Position numbers and translations under genes: made by a program
The notes under the pieces: model-generated
Database searches by the model: none
The model's input: the letters and a program-made list of their open reading frames with translations, nothing else
Told to the model about the DNA's origin: nothing
Shown here: positions 1-9,714 of the stretch, one piece after another
How the letters are laid out: every line of letters starts with the position of its first letter
Numbering within the stretch: the stretch's first letter is position 1
Assembly (NCBI GenBank): GCA_003129525.1
Contig: CP029329.1
Span: 3,904,001-3,968,000, forward strand
Length of the DNA stretch: 64,000 nucleotides
DNA from: Clostridium beijerinckii
GTDB taxonomy: Bacteria > Bacillota > Clostridia > Clostridiales > Clostridiaceae
Direction: 5' to 3'

Positions 1-659
1 GCATTTAAATCTTCTAACTTTTTAAAATACTTTTTAGCCTCACTTATCTTTAAACATTCAATACCAAGTGCCCCTTGAGCAACTGCTGGCAGAAATTCTT
101 TTGGATCAAAGTATTCAGTTATTAAATTTTCCTCATTTAACCTTTTTAAACCTGCAGCAGCTAATATAATCCCATCTAAATTCTGTTCTTTCATTCTTTC
201 TAATCTAGTTTGGACATTTCCTCTTATTGAAACTATTTCCAAATCATTTCTAAGTAATTTAAGCTCACATGCTCGTCTTATGCTACTTGTTCCAATTATT
301 GCTCCGCATGGTAGATCTTTAAAAGGTATATTGTCTTTTGAAATTAGAACATCTCGTATATCTTCTCTTTCAGTTATAGCAGCAATTTCAAATTCCTCTC
401 CTAACTCATAGGGAACATCCTTCATACTATGAACTGCTCCATCTGCTCTTTTGTCTAAAAGTGCAAGTTCTATGTCTTTAACAAATAGTCCTTTTCCTCC
501 AATTTTGGCTAAAGAAACATTTAAATTTCTGTCCCCTTCTGTAACTATAAGCAATTTTTCACTATCTATATTAAATTTATCTTTCAAACTTTTCATTATT
601 ATTTCTGTTTGTGTTTGAGCTAATTTACTTTTTCTTGTTGCTATGATCAAATTATTCAT
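1..659 (-). CDS. hemC: Porphobilinogen deaminase (hydroxymethylbilane synthase), C-terminus cut by window edge
   Basis: Polymerises four porphobilinogen molecules into hydroxymethylbilane, the precursor of uroporphyrinogen III and so of haem, sirohaem and B12. The frame opens with ATG at 659 and stays open for about 219 codons to the window edge; the family is usually about 290-310 residues, so roughly a quarter is missing. Family signatures visible are an N-terminal [11 protein letters not shown] stretch, [43 protein letters not shown] and [12 protein letters not shown]. The dipyrromethane-anchoring cysteine lies in the missing part. It is the third gene of a minus-strand hemA operon, 99 bp after the dehydrogenase gene. 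Cytoplasmic. Confidence 0.95.
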   Translation of the reverse strand, partial: MNNLIIATRKSKLAQTQTEIIMKSLKDKFNIDSEKLLIVTEGDRNLNVSLAKIGGKGLFVKDIELALLDKRADGAVHSMKDVPYELGEEFEIAAITEREDIRDVLISKDNIPFKDLPCGAIIGTSSIRRACELKLLRNDLEIVSIRGNVQTRLERMKEQNLDGIILAAAGLKRLNEENLITEYFDPKEFLPAVAQGALGIECLKISEAKKYFKKLEDLN

Positions 660-758
660 AAACTAATCTTCCTCCATACTCTTTTATTTAAAACTATATT
701 TTAAATTTAAATACCTAAAGTAAAATAACAAACCAAAGATAATAGTATGTCTAGTCTA

Positions 759-1451
759 TTATTTTTTTGAATGTGCTTTAATTAAACAGTCTACAATTTC
801 TTTAGGAAAATTAATTCTTAATGCACTTTCACATTTACCTTCATCAAACAACTTTTTAAAATCGTCATTCCCAATAAACCTAAGTATTTCATTCTTATAT
901 TCCGGAAATTCTTTTGCCTTATTTCTTATCTTTCCTATAAATCCAATAAAGTCATCATATTCTTCCAAAAGATTTTTTACTTTATTAGAAACTAAAACTG
1001 CACCTTTAGGATTACCATATCTAGTATTTAATGCAAAAGTTATATTTTCTGTATTTCTTTCAATTGGAACAACTCCCATTCCATTAGTGAAGTGCGATGA
1101 ATCTATATATATTTTATAATTTTCATCACAATATTTTTTTATTTTATTTTTTAAGGTTTCATCATCTAATGCAATAATTATAAGATGTTTATCTTTTAAA
1201 AATTCATAACTAAATTCATCATATATAAGTTTAAGTCTTCCCATTGAATCTTTTGAAATTTCAATTATTTCGTCACTAAAAGTATGTGATAATACCTCAA
1301 CATAGCATTTATTATTTACAAAATGCTTAGTTTTTATTGCACCAGCCCTACCGCCACCAATTATACCAACTCTAAGTTTACTAGATATTAATGAAATATA
1401 AGAATAATCTATTTCTTCATTGCAAATATCCTTTCTATTATCTTCATACAT
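759..1451 (-). CDS. Precorrin-2 dehydrogenase / sirohydrochlorin synthase-like protein
   Basis: Likely NAD-dependent oxidation of precorrin-2 to sirohydrochlorin, the branch point feeding cobaltochelatase CbiK. The 230-residue protein has an early Rossmann motif (VGIIGGGRAGAIK, about residues 27-39) like the CysG N-terminal domain, followed by helical sequence. Its start overlaps the 3' end of hemA by 43 bp, indicating translational coupling. The order hemA, dehydrogenase, hemC is the usual clostridial one. Family assignment rests on the Rossmann motif, length and context; whether it also chelates iron cannot be told. It is cytoplasmic. Confidence 0.8.
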   Translation of the reverse strand: MYEDNRKDICNEEIDYSYISLISSKLRVGIIGGGRAGAIKTKHFVNNKCYVEVLSHTFSDEIIEISKDSMGRLKLIYDEFSYEFLKDKHLIIIALDDETLKNKIKKYCDENYKIYIDSSHFTNGMGVVPIERNTENITFALNTRYGNPKGAVLVSNKVKNLLEEYDDFIGFIGKIRNKAKEFPEYKNEILRFIGNDDFKKLFDEGKCESALRINFPKEIVDCLIKAHSKK

Positions 1452-2617
1452 TCATCACCACATCCTTTTAAGGTTTCTTCTTTCATAACTTCAATGGCTC
1501 TATTTATATAAAAATCTGATGTACTTTTAATTAACTTATTGGCCAAATTAATGTCCTTTTCATTATCACTTTTATGTGCAAAAGTTTGAATTCTTTTTTC
1601 TGAAATTTCATTCCCAAAAGTTTTTAATCTTTTAACTTTAGGTGAAATACTTCTTAGTTTAAGCCAATCTTCATATTCTTTTAGATACTTAGTCATAATG
1701 TCCTTATGTTCTTCCATCTTTTCTTTTCGCAATTTTTTATTTTTATCATTTATATAACTTATAGTATCTATATTATACACTTCTGTTCTATCTAACAACG
1801 CAACTTCTTTTTCCACATCTCTTGGAACTGATAAATCATATATTATAAGTTTATTTCCTTCTTCATTAATATCTTCTTTTTTAACCACTGGATGAGGTGC
1901 TGATGTACAACCTATAAGACATTCAACTTCGTCTATAAATTTATTCTTTTCTTCGAACCCAATCACATTAACTCTCTCATCATATATTTCATCTTTAATT
2001 TTATTATTTCTAACAACCAAATAAACAAGCTTTGAACCATGAGAAAGCAGATATTTCAGAGTAAGCTGCCCAACTTCTCCATATCCAAAAACCATAAATT
2101 TAGTACATCCATGACTAATAGCTTCATTGACTACTATGGAAGCTGATGATACTGGAATCTCAAATAACTTTGATTCCTTCCTAAATCTTTTTCCACAGGT
2201 TATAGCTTCTTGAAATAGTCTATGTAATTCTAAGGTCACTGCTTCTATATTTAAAGCTTCTTCATAAGCATCTTTAACTTGCCCTAAAATTTGATCTTCT
2301 CCCAATATTTTAGAATGAAATCCACAACAAACTTCAAACAAGTGCCTATAAACATCTTTACTCGTAGTTATAAAAATATATTGTTTATATTCATAATCCC
2401 AACTAAAAATCTTAAAAATCTTTTTTAATAATTCTTCCTCATCAAAAGAAGCATTAAAATAAATTTCCGTTCTATTGCAAGTAGCTAAAAGAACTACTTC
2501 CTTCATTTCCCTAAGTAACTCTTGCATATATTCTTTATGTTTTTTAGGTTTTATTATAAACTTCTCTCTAATTTCTAGTGTCGCATTTTTTCTAATACCT
2601 ATTAAGCCTATCATCAA
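1409..2617 (-). CDS. hemA: Glutamyl-tRNA reductase
   Basis: First committed step of tetrapyrrole synthesis by the C5 route: NADPH-dependent reduction of glutamyl-tRNA(Glu) to glutamate-1-semialdehyde. The 402-residue length fits the family. The catalytic cysteine is in LLATCNRTEIY (Cys47); GEDQILGQVKDAY and the NADPH-binding FGYGEVGQ with IGCTSAPHPV are present, followed by a C-terminal helical dimerisation region. It is the first gene of the minus-strand operon with the dehydrogenase and hemC. The ATG at 2617 follows a GAGGTGACAATTG stretch; a double Met start leaves one codon of ambiguity. No T-box or riboswitch is recognisable upstream. Confidence 0.96.
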   Translation of the reverse strand: MMIGLIGIRKNATLEIREKFIIKPKKHKEYMQELLREMKEVVLLATCNRTEIYFNASFDEEELLKKIFKIFSWDYEYKQYIFITTSKDVYRHLFEVCCGFHSKILGEDQILGQVKDAYEEALNIEAVTLELHRLFQEAITCGKRFRKESKLFEIPVSSASIVVNEAISHGCTKFMVFGYGEVGQLTLKYLLSHGSKLVYLVVRNNKIKDEIYDERVNVIGFEEKNKFIDEVECLIGCTSAPHPVVKKEDINEEGNKLIIYDLSVPRDVEKEVALLDRTEVYNIDTISYINDKNKKLRKEKMEEHKDIMTKYLKEYEDWLKLRSISPKVKRLKTFGNEISEKRIQTFAHKSDNEKDINLANKLIKSTSDFYINRAIEVMKEETLKGCGDECMKIIERIFAMKK

Positions 2618-2650
2618 TTGTCACCTCACACACTTTTGTACTTTCTAATA

Positions 2651-2690
2651 GAAACTCGACTCACATTCGCTCGCTGAGTAACCAAATCAA
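2651..2690. repeat. Copy of a small dispersed repeat (element G)
   Basis: The stretch ACTCGACTCACATTCG ... GCTGAGTAAC ... AAATC upstream of hemA resembles the opposite-strand sequence at about 52206-52262 between cbiE and cbiT, and more weakly a stretch inside cobU (about 18505-18570). The function is unknown. Confidence 0.4.
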
Positions 2691-2963
2691 GATTTTGACT
2701 CTTACTTAAGTTTATCATAGAAGTTACTTTTTCCAAGTAAATCTTATATAATTGTTAAATAAATATATAAAAAAATCTAATTCAAAATTTTCGCTTAAAA
2801 ATCAACTTATTAAATCATATTTTCCCCATGGGAAATATAAAAAATTAGTTCATTTCTCTATTTTAATAAACTTATCAAATATATTCAAATACTTTTTAAC
2901 ATATACAATAGTATTTAGCTATATATATAAATTATATTTATTTTATGTAATCATTTTTTTCCT

Positions 2964-2992
2964 TTGACAATGTTGTTAAACTTAACTATAAT
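2964..2992 (+). promoter_or_regulatory. Sigma-A-type promoter for ade
   Basis: A perfect TTGACA (2964-2969), 17-bp spacer and TATAAT (2987-2992) lie 67 bp upstream of the ade start codon. Confidence 0.85.
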
Positions 2993-3059
2993 TTAGAAAA
3001 TATATTTTGATGGAGATAATAAATATAATAATTAAAATTTATAAAAGGAGTGAATTATT

Positions 3060-4829
3060 TTGAATAAACAAACACTAGTAAATCATATTAAAGCTTCTAA
3101 CAGAAGTATAAAATGTGACTTAGTGATTAAAAATATAACTATAATTGATGTTTTTAATCAAGATAGATTCGTGGATACCATTGGTATCAAAGATGGATAT
3201 ATTGTAGGCATTGGCGATTATGACGGTGATGAAATTATAGATGGTACCAACAAATATATTTGTCCTGGTCTTATTGACTCTCATTGTCATATTGAATCAA
3301 GTTTAGTCACTCCTACTGAATACTATAAAGTTGCCTTATTAAATGGTATCACATCTGTTATTGCAGACCCACATGAAATATCAAATGTAATGGGGACTGA
3401 TGGCCTAAATTTTATGCTTGATGTATCAAAAGAAATTCCCTTGGATATCTACTTCATGCTTCCATCTTGTGTTCCAGGTACTAGTTTTGAAAGTTCAGGT
3501 GCAACTTTGCTTGCTACAGACTTAAAAAAATTTTATAACAATGATAAAGTTTTAGGTTTAGCTGAAGTTATGGACTACCCGGCAGTGTCAAATTGTGAAG
3601 AAAATATGATTGAAAAAATTTATGATGCTATTACTAATAATAAAGTTATTGATGGACATGGAGCAGGTTTGACACCTATGATGACAAATACGTATAGAAG
3701 TGCTAACATCTTAACTGATCATGAATGTAACAATGCAGAAGAGGCTCTTGAAAAGGTTAGACGTGGCATGTACGTCTTAATTAGAGAAGGTAGCGTTGCT
3801 AAGAATTTGAAAGAATTATTGCCAGCAGTTAACGAAAGTAATAGCAATAGATTTTGTCTTTGTACTGATGATAAACATATAGATGATATTGCAAATAACG
3901 GTTCAATTAACAGCTCAATTACTTATGCTATAAATGTTGGTTTAAAACCTGAAACAGCTATTCAAATGGCAACTATTAATCCGTCTAATCTCTACAAATT
4001 AAATAACAAAGGTGCTATTGCTCCTGGGTATATTGCTGATTTTGTTTTATTAGATAATTTAAAAGAGTTTAAAATATCTAAGGTTTATAAAGAAGGAATA
4101 CTGGTTGTCAATAATGGTGAAATTATCAATTGTAATGATGATTTAATACAACAGTCACCCATGAAATATACATGTAGTAACTCTGTAAATCTGCCAACAT
4201 TAAATGAGGATAGCTTTAAAATTAATATTCCAAATAAAAAATCCAACAAATTAAATGTGATTTCAATAATTCCAAACAAGTTAGAAAGCATTCACTTAAA
4301 GCTTAATATTTCTGATATTGCTTCAATGAAACATGATAAATGTGAAATTTTTAAATTTTCGCCAGAAGATGACTTAATAAAAATTTCTGTTATAGAAAGA
4401 CATAAGGCCTCTGGTAATATAGGTCTTGGAATTTTAAATGGCCTGGGAATTAAAGAAGGTGCAATTGGAACTACCATTGCCCATGATTCCCACAATCTAA
4501 TACTTGCAGGAACAAATGATAAGGATATGTTATTTGCAGCCAAAGAGCTAGAAAAAATGCATGGCGGTATAATAGTTGTTAAAGATGAGACTGTTCTCGC
4601 ACATATTACACTTGAAATTGCTGGTCTTATGACCAATAGAAAATATACTGAAATTGAATCTGATTTAGAAAACCTTCATTCTGCTATTAAGATAATAGCT
4701 CCCAATATTGACTTTAATCCATTTTTAACACTTTCATTTTTATCCTTACCAGTAATCCCAGATTTAAAAATTACAGATAAAGGTTTATTTGATGTTGTTA
4801 ACTTTAGATTTATAGATATCTTTGAATAA
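3060..4829 (+). CDS. ade: Adenine deaminase
   Basis: Hydrolyses adenine to hypoxanthine and ammonia for purine salvage; cytoplasmic metal-dependent amidohydrolase. The 589-residue length matches the Ade family. Metal-binding and family motifs include CPGLIDSHCHIESS, VIADPHEISNVMG, DGHGAGL and LCTDDKH, with the C-terminal Ade domain (HDSHNLILAGTND). The start is TTG at 3060, chosen because AAGGAG lies at 3045-3050 and no in-frame ATG is nearby. It is monocistronic, driven by the consensus promoter just upstream and followed by a palindromic hairpin before the convergent HD-GYP gene. Confidence 0.96.
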   Translation: MNKQTLVNHIKASNRSIKCDLVIKNITIIDVFNQDRFVDTIGIKDGYIVGIGDYDGDEIIDGTNKYICPGLIDSHCHIESSLVTPTEYYKVALLNGITSVIADPHEISNVMGTDGLNFMLDVSKEIPLDIYFMLPSCVPGTSFESSGATLLATDLKKFYNNDKVLGLAEVMDYPAVSNCEENMIEKIYDAITNNKVIDGHGAGLTPMMTNTYRSANILTDHECNNAEEALEKVRRGMYVLIREGSVAKNLKELLPAVNESNSNRFCLCTDDKHIDDIANNGSINSSITYAINVGLKPETAIQMATINPSNLYKLNNKGAIAPGYIADFVLLDNLKEFKISKVYKEGILVVNNGEIINCNDDLIQQSPMKYTCSNSVNLPTLNEDSFKINIPNKKSNKLNVISIIPNKLESIHLKLNISDIASMKHDKCEIFKFSPEDDLIKISVIERHKASGNIGLGILNGLGIKEGAIGTTIAHDSHNLILAGTNDKDMLFAAKELEKMHGGIIVVKDETVLAHITLEIAGLMTNRKYTEIESDLENLHSAIKIIAPNIDFNPFLTLSFLSLPVIPDLKITDKGLFDVVNFRFIDIFE

Positions 4830-4855
4830 TCTAGATACCAAACTTATATGTATAG

Positions 4856-4932
4856 CCAATTATAGAAATAAAGGTCATACTTTTGTGACTGTTTCTAACA
4901 ACTTCACAAGCATCTTCTTTATTTCTAATTGG
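4856..4932. terminator. Long palindrome between convergent genes
   Basis: Left arm CCAATTATAGAAATAAAG (4856-4873) and right arm CTTTATTTCTAATTGG (4917-4932) form an imperfect inverted repeat around a 43-bp centre that contains a smaller hairpin (GTCATAC/GTGAC). It may stop ade transcription or be a small palindromic repeat. Confidence 0.5.
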
Positions 4933-4961
4933 GTATATTTTTGTAGTAAAAGTGCAATTTA

Positions 4962-4987
4962 AAGAGTGAGTTTATATTCGCACTCTT
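4962..4987 (-). terminator. Hairpin at the 3' end of the HD-GYP gene
   Basis: AAGAGTG (4962-4968) pairs with CACTCTT (4981-4987), overlapping the stop codon of the HD-GYP gene, with A/T-rich flanks. Probable terminator. Confidence 0.45.
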
Positions 4988-6083
4988 ACATATCAAATAC
5001 TATACTATCAATAACTATTGAAATTTCCTTAATTAAATTGACTTCGATATTTATTCTGCTTTCATCATAGCTTTCCAATATATTTACAATGGGTCTTAAT
5101 GGAAAACTAGTTATTGTTTCTTCAACTCTAGCTATCTCTCCAGTACTAAGTTTTACTAATGTACCTTTTGGAAATGGTATTACTATCCTGCAAAAAATAT
5201 TAACTATATCATAATCAAACATTTTACCTGCATTTGCCATCAAATATTCTAATACATCGCTTGGAAACTTTGCTCTATGATTAGGTCTATCTGTTGATAA
5301 TTTATCATAAGCATCTGCAATGCTTACAATCTTACTTAAATCTGTAATTTTATCATTTGAAAGTCCATCTGGATACCCCTTTCCATCTGGCCTTTCATGA
5401 TGTTGAAGAACTATTAGTTTACTTACTGAATTTAAATTATAAGCATCAGCTAAATATTTATATCCAAGTCTTGTATGCTGATTTAAAATTTCTGTTTCTT
5501 CTGGTGTAAGTTCAACATTCTTTGTTATAATTTCTTTTGGAACTAATGTTTTTCCTACATCATGTATTAAAGCTCCCATACAAAGACTTGAAAGTTTTCT
5601 TCTATCTAATTTTAAAGCTATACCTATAATAAGTGATATTATAGCTACATTAACAGAATGTGAATAGATATAATTATTCATGCTTCTTATATCTACTAAT
5701 GAAAGTAATACATCTTTATTATTAAATAAATCATCCATTATATCTTCTGCCATCTTATCAATATTATTGAAGTATCCTTGGTCCTTTGCTGAGAATTCCG
5801 CTTTGCCACCTTTTCCAACACTAAACCTCTCTATATTAGAAAAGGCTTCTTTTATAGTTGAGATTGCCTTTTGCCTTATTTCTGGTTTTATAATATCTTC
5901 AATTTCTTCATCACTATATTCATCAATTATATATATTGAAAGAATATTTATTTCTTTTATCTTTTGAATAGTCATTTCTCTCAAAACTACTCCGGCTTTC
6001 AATAAAGTTCTTCCTTCAATATCATATAAAGTTTTACCTAATACAGTATTAGGTTTTACACTCTCAATTGGAATCAATCTCAT
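4986..6083 (-). CDS. HD-GYP domain protein, probable cyclic-di-GMP phosphodiesterase
   Basis: Probably hydrolyses cyclic-di-GMP. The N-terminal part (about residues 1-120) resembles the small N-terminal domain of stand-alone HD-GYP proteins; the C-terminal half holds HD-GYP motifs: LIHDVGKTLVPKEI, NQHTRLGYKYL, QHHERPDGKGYPDGL and SIADAYDKLSTDR, so the metal-binding His/Asp residues and the GYP loop are intact. There is no signal peptide or membrane segment. I chose the ATG at 6083 because AGGAGG sits 7 bp upstream; a frame start at 6104 would lie upstream of that site. It looks monocistronic. Confidence 0.9.
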   Translation of the reverse strand: MRLIPIESVKPNTVLGKTLYDIEGRTLLKAGVVLREMTIQKIKEINILSIYIIDEYSDEEIEDIIKPEIRQKAISTIKEAFSNIERFSVGKGGKAEFSAKDQGYFNNIDKMAEDIMDDLFNNKDVLLSLVDIRSMNNYIYSHSVNVAIISLIIGIALKLDRRKLSSLCMGALIHDVGKTLVPKEIITKNVELTPEETEILNQHTRLGYKYLADAYNLNSVSKLIVLQHHERPDGKGYPDGLSNDKITDLSKIVSIADAYDKLSTDRPNHRAKFPSDVLEYLMANAGKMFDYDIVNIFCRIVIPFPKGTLVKLSTGEIARVEETITSFPLRPIVNILESYDESRINIEVNLIKEISIVIDSIVFDM

Positions 6084-6210
6084 CGCTAATCCTCCTATTA
6101 TCATTGTTTATTAAAACTATATTATTTAAATATACAATAAACTTTTTCTTTTGATTATTAATCATACTTTATTCTTATAAAAACATTTTAAATAATTATT
6201 TTTATACAGA

Positions 6211-7017
6211 CTAATTTAAAACAAATTTTTCTATGACATTTGCTATTCCATCTTCATCATTTGATGCAGTTATAAAATTAGCAACTTCTTTAACTTCTGA
6301 AGTTGCATTTCCCATAGCTACTCCAAGTCCTGCATACTTAACCATTGACAGATCATTGCCAGCATCTCCACAAGCAATTATTTCTTCTCTTTTTATTCCA
6401 AGATATTCGCCAAGTCTTTTTAATCCAAGCCCCTTATCTACTTGTTTATGAGTAAATTCTAAAAAATATGGTGAACTTTTAAATACACTATATTTTTCAT
6501 AAATTTCACTTGGTAGTTTTTCTATAGCTGGATCTAATATGTCTTGTGGATCTATCATCATAACCTTTATGATATCTTCCTCATCATCAACTTCATTAAA
6601 GTCCTTTATATTAATATCAATTTCATTAATTGTTGCTTCATACTCTGTATATTGACTAATCTTAGGTGCTATCAATCCATCTTTTGCAGAAAAAGCATGA
6701 ATATTAATATTAAGTTTTTTACTTATTTCATATATGTATTTTAAATCTGAGCCTTTTAAAGAGACCTTTGACACAATTTCTCCAGTCTTAGTGTTTTGAA
6801 CTAATCCTCCGTTAAAGCTAAGTACATAATCTTCACCTTTTAACAAATCAAGTTCTTCTAAATATCTTTCTAATCCAAGCAACGGTCTTCCTGATGCCAA
6901 TACTATTTTTACACCCTTTGCTTCTGCTGCTTTTATAGCTGCTTCAGTCTTCTCAGAGACTTTCTTATCCGTTGTAAGTAGTGTTCCATCCATATCTAAT
7001 GCAATTAATTTGTACAT
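6211..7017 (-). CDS. HAD-superfamily Cof-type phosphatase
   Basis: Probable cytoplasmic sugar-phosphate or phospho-metabolite phosphatase of the Cof/YidA class. The 268 residues fit. The HAD nucleophile motif is ALDMDGTLL (Asp8 and Asp10), motif II is LASGRP, the substrate-specifying cap lies in the middle, and motif IV is IACGDAGNDLSMVKYAGLGVAMGNA. A GGAGG site precedes the ATG. Neighbouring genes give no clue to substrate. Confidence 0.9.
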   Translation of the reverse strand: MYKLIALDMDGTLLTTDKKVSEKTEAAIKAAEAKGVKIVLASGRPLLGLERYLEELDLLKGEDYVLSFNGGLVQNTKTGEIVSKVSLKGSDLKYIYEISKKLNINIHAFSAKDGLIAPKISQYTEYEATINEIDINIKDFNEVDDEEDIIKVMMIDPQDILDPAIEKLPSEIYEKYSVFKSSPYFLEFTHKQVDKGLGLKRLGEYLGIKREEIIACGDAGNDLSMVKYAGLGVAMGNATSEVKEVANFITASNDEDGIANVIEKFVLN

Positions 7018-7146
7018 ATTTATTCCTCCATTTGTATAATAGTATTTTTCTTATACATTGTATGTATATTATTGAATTTACATCTGTTTTTATTTTGATA
7101 CAAATATTATATAATTTAATCTTCATTAAATTATAACATAAAATAT

Positions 7147-8145
7147 TTATTTCAAGTCTGCAGGATATACTAGTCCCATTTGTTTTCTGATTTCCTCCAT
7201 AATTTTGCTTGTATTCAAAGAATTTCCATAGCTATTTATTTTTGATTCTAAAGTATTATTATTAATTAATTCAATAAATTCTTTTACTTCGTACATCATG
7301 TTTTCTTCTATTTGTTCAACTGAGATTACTTCAGTCTTTCCATTTCTATATTTAATAGTTATTTTATTCATCTCATTAATACTATCTATTATTATTGTTC
7401 CTTCTTCTCCTTGTATTTCTGATGGTAAATATGAATTGGCTATTTTAGAATATATAATACTTCCATCCATATCATCATATTTAAACAAGGCAGATCCTTG
7501 CCCATCAACTCCTGATTCTAGCATGAAATTATTAACTTTTATCTCTTTTGGGACTCCAAACAAACATACCATTGGATAAATACAATATACTCCTATATCC
7601 ATTGTTGCTCCATTAGATAACTCTTTTTTAAAAGCATTTAGTATAATTCCTTCTTTATATTTATCATATCTTGAAGAATATTGGCAATAACTCGCAAAGT
7701 ATCTTCTTATCTTTCCTATTTTAGGAAGATTATCCTTTACTATTTTAAAGTTAGGAGTAAGAGTTGTTTTCATTCCTTCCATTAAAAGGACATTATTTTC
7801 GTGTGCTAATTCTATAATAGACTTGACTTCTTTAGAATTTGATGCCATTGATTTTTCGCAAAATACATGTTTTTTATTAGATAAAAACACTTTAGCTTGC
7901 TCATAATGAAATGAATTTGGGGATGCAATATATACAGCATCTATTAAATCACTTTTAGCCATTTCTTCTAAATTAGTAAAAATATTTTCTATTTCATGTT
8001 TTGAAGCGAATTCTTTTGCAGTTTCTTCTTTTCTAGAATATACAGCTCCTGCAACAAATTCATCGACTTTTTTAGCACCATTTAAAAAATTATCTGCAAT
8101 TTTACTCGTTCCAATAATCCCAAATCTCACCTTTTTATGTTTCAT
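7147..8145 (-). CDS. Gfo/Idh/MocA-family oxidoreductase
   Basis: NAD(P)-dependent oxidoreductase probably acting on a sugar or sugar derivative. The N-terminal Rossmann motif is GIIGTSKIADNFLNGA (residues 9-24), the conserved lysine is in FCEKSMASN (about residue 97), and a C-terminal alpha/beta domain follows; 332 residues is usual. A GAGGT site precedes the ATG. The gene stands alone and the substrate cannot be inferred. Confidence 0.9.
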   Translation of the reverse strand: MKHKKVRFGIIGTSKIADNFLNGAKKVDEFVAGAVYSRKEETAKEFASKHEIENIFTNLEEMAKSDLIDAVYIASPNSFHYEQAKVFLSNKKHVFCEKSMASNSKEVKSIIELAHENNVLLMEGMKTTLTPNFKIVKDNLPKIGKIRRYFASYCQYSSRYDKYKEGIILNAFKKELSNGATMDIGVYCIYPMVCLFGVPKEIKVNNFMLESGVDGQGSALFKYDDMDGSIIYSKIANSYLPSEIQGEEGTIIIDSINEMNKITIKYRNGKTEVISVEQIEENMMYEVKEFIELINNNTLESKINSYGNSLNTSKIMEEIRKQMGLVYPADLK

Positions 8146-8280
8146 CTTAATACCTCACTCCTCTTAATCATAATGTTTTATTATTGCTTATTGTTTACTA
8201 TTCTTTCTTATAGTTTACATCCATCCTCTATTAATTTCAATTATTATTGATAAATCCATTTTATATTACTATAAAACTTA

Positions 8281-8315
8281 TAATTTTGTAACAAAAAAAA
8301 CTCTAATTTTGTAAC
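8281..8315 (+). repeat. Direct repeat in the ytaF promoter region
   Basis: TAATTTTGTAAC occurs at 8281-8292 and again at 8304-8315, a 23-bp period (about two helical turns), 58 bp before the start codon. It could be a binding site or chance in A/T-rich DNA. Confidence 0.35.
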
Positions 8316-8372
8316 TAAAAGTAGTTTTTTTCATAATATAAATTGTATCTATAAACTTATGAGGTAATATTT

Positions 8373-8999
8373 ATGCTTGAGTCCTTATTGTTAGTATCCT
8401 CTTTATGTATAGATTCTTTTGTTGCAAGTATTGCTTATGGTACTTCTAAAATTCGCATACCACCTTTATCTATAATATTAATAAATTTAGTATGTACTAT
8501 TACTCTCGCTTGCTCATTATTTATCGGATCTATATTTAAAAGCTTTCTTCCCGGCAATCTTCCTACAATTTTAGGTTTTTTACTTTTAATGGCTATTGGA
8601 ATATATCGATTATTTGAGTATATTTTTAAAGCATATATATCAAAATGCTCTAAATCTAATTCCCCACTAACCTTCAAAATGTTTGATTTTCAATTTATTT
8701 TGCAGGTTTATGCTGATGAAATTAAAGCTGACTTTGACAACTCTAAATGTTTGAATGTTAAAGAATCATTTTATTTAGCTCTAGCATTATCTTTAGATAG
8801 TCTTGCAGTTGGATTTGGTTCTAGTTTATGTAGTATTAATTATATAGAAGTTTTAATATTGTGCTTTGTTATAGGAATGTTTTGCGTGTCCTTGGGAGTA
8901 TTTCTTGGAAGAAAATTTGCTCAAAAGATACATTTTGAATTATCTTGGCTTTCAGGATTATTACTTATTATATTAGCAATAATTAGAGTTTTAAAATAA
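8373..8999 (+). CDS. ytaF: Sporulation membrane protein YtaF (MntP-like fold)
   Basis: Integral membrane protein of about six transmembrane segments, 208 residues. It consists of two related halves with the signatures LCIDSFVASIAYG near the N-terminus and LSLDSLAVGFGSSL in the second half, as in YtaF and the related manganese exporter MntP. In Bacillus, YtaF is a sporulation-associated gene; the transported species is not established. GAGGT lies upstream of the ATG and a strong terminator follows. Monocistronic. Confidence 0.85.
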   Translation: MLESLLLVSSLCIDSFVASIAYGTSKIRIPPLSIILINLVCTITLACSLFIGSIFKSFLPGNLPTILGFLLLMAIGIYRLFEYIFKAYISKCSKSNSPLTFKMFDFQFILQVYADEIKADFDNSKCLNVKESFYLALALSLDSLAVGFGSSLCSINYIEVLILCFVIGMFCVSLGVFLGRKFAQKIHFELSWLSGLLLIILAIIRVLK

Positions 9000-9060
9000 A
9001 TTAATTCGCTTTAATATTACTCTTATATGCTAAATTATGTTACTTAGAATATTAATGTAA

Positions 9061-9122
9061 AAAATAAAATCAATAATTACCTTATATTTTTTATATAAGG
9101 TAATTATTGATTTTATTTTTTC
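9061..9122. terminator. Strong bidirectional terminator after ytaF
   Basis: A near-perfect inverted repeat of about 26 bp (AAAATAAAATCAATAATTAC at 9061-9080 and its continuation, mirrored up to 9120) ends in a T-run. It serves ytaF and the convergent unknown gene. Confidence 0.85.
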
Positions 9123-9148
9123 AATTTACAATGATGATTATGAATCAA

Positions 9149-9658
9149 TTAAAGACCATATCTTTTTGATTGTTTATCCAATTCATCCAGATTTTCTTCT
9201 AGAAATTTATGAAAAGTATTTACATTTACTTTAAATGCAAATTCTTCAGCTGTTAAAGACTCCATATATCTCATAATTATAGAAGAGATATCTCCATCTT
9301 CCACATTATAAACCTCTTTAAGAACATCTATTATAGTGCCACCATTAAACTTTCTAAATTTAAGCTCTGCTTCTTTCTTTATAGCAGACAATTTATGTCC
9401 TCCAAATAATTCTACTTGTTCTTTTAATGAGTCATATCCAGTTCCCAACATATTCAAATATTCATCTACCACTGCCTCTTTAGTATTTTTAATGCTTTTT
9501 CTAGACATTATATCTTTTAGTATTTCATATGCTTTATCATCTGATATTAAAAATGCTTCTTTTAATATATCTGTGTTTCTAAAAAAAGTTTTGTCCTTAA
9601 CATTATATTTTGCACGTTTTTCTATATATTTAAATAACTCTTGATTACTCACTGTCAT
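9149..9658 (-). CDS. Unknown protein, tandem paralogue 1
   Basis: I do not recognise this family. The 169-residue protein is charged, apparently all-helical, with no signal peptide, membrane segment or cysteine cluster. It is clearly homologous over its whole length to the product of the gene just upstream (9715-10230): shared KYIE-R, NTDIL/MTDIL, KAYE(I/V)LK, EYL(N/I)ML, GYDSLKEQVELFGG-like and TFHKFLE--L-ELDKQ blocks. A good AGGAGG site precedes the ATG. The two genes follow each other with a 56-bp gap and are probably co-transcribed, possibly after cbiP. Confidence 0.75.
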   Translation of the reverse strand: MTVSNQELFKYIEKRAKYNVKDKTFFRNTDILKEAFLISDDKAYEILKDIMSRKSIKNTKEAVVDEYLNMLGTGYDSLKEQVELFGGHKLSAIKKEAELKFRKFNGGTIIDVLKEVYNVEDGDISSIIMRYMESLTAEEFAFKVNVNTFHKFLEENLDELDKQSKRYGL

Positions 9659-9714
9659 AATAAATTACCTCCTTAGTTAGCTGCCATAAACCTTATTAAA
9701 ATCTTTTGTTGGAA

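Larger units (their letters stand above)
2618..3059. other. Intergenic region between hemA and ade
   Basis: This 442-bp gap between divergent genes contains the small repeat at 2651-2690 and the ade promoter. The open frame at 2752-2967 starts with TTG, lacks a ribosome-binding site and has the composition of noncoding A+T-rich DNA, so I do not call it a gene. No purine riboswitch core is visible. Confidence 0.6.

Noticed and set aside
2618..2750. T-box upstream of hemA
   Set aside because: No AGGGTGG-ACCGCG antiterminator sequence on either strand.
2752..2967. 71-codon plus-strand ORF upstream of ade
   Set aside because: TTG start, no ribosome-binding site, low-complexity A/T composition; lies in the ade promoter region.
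2900..3059. Purine riboswitch before ade
   Set aside because: The leader between promoter and start is too short (about 60 nt) and lacks the conserved purine aptamer loops.
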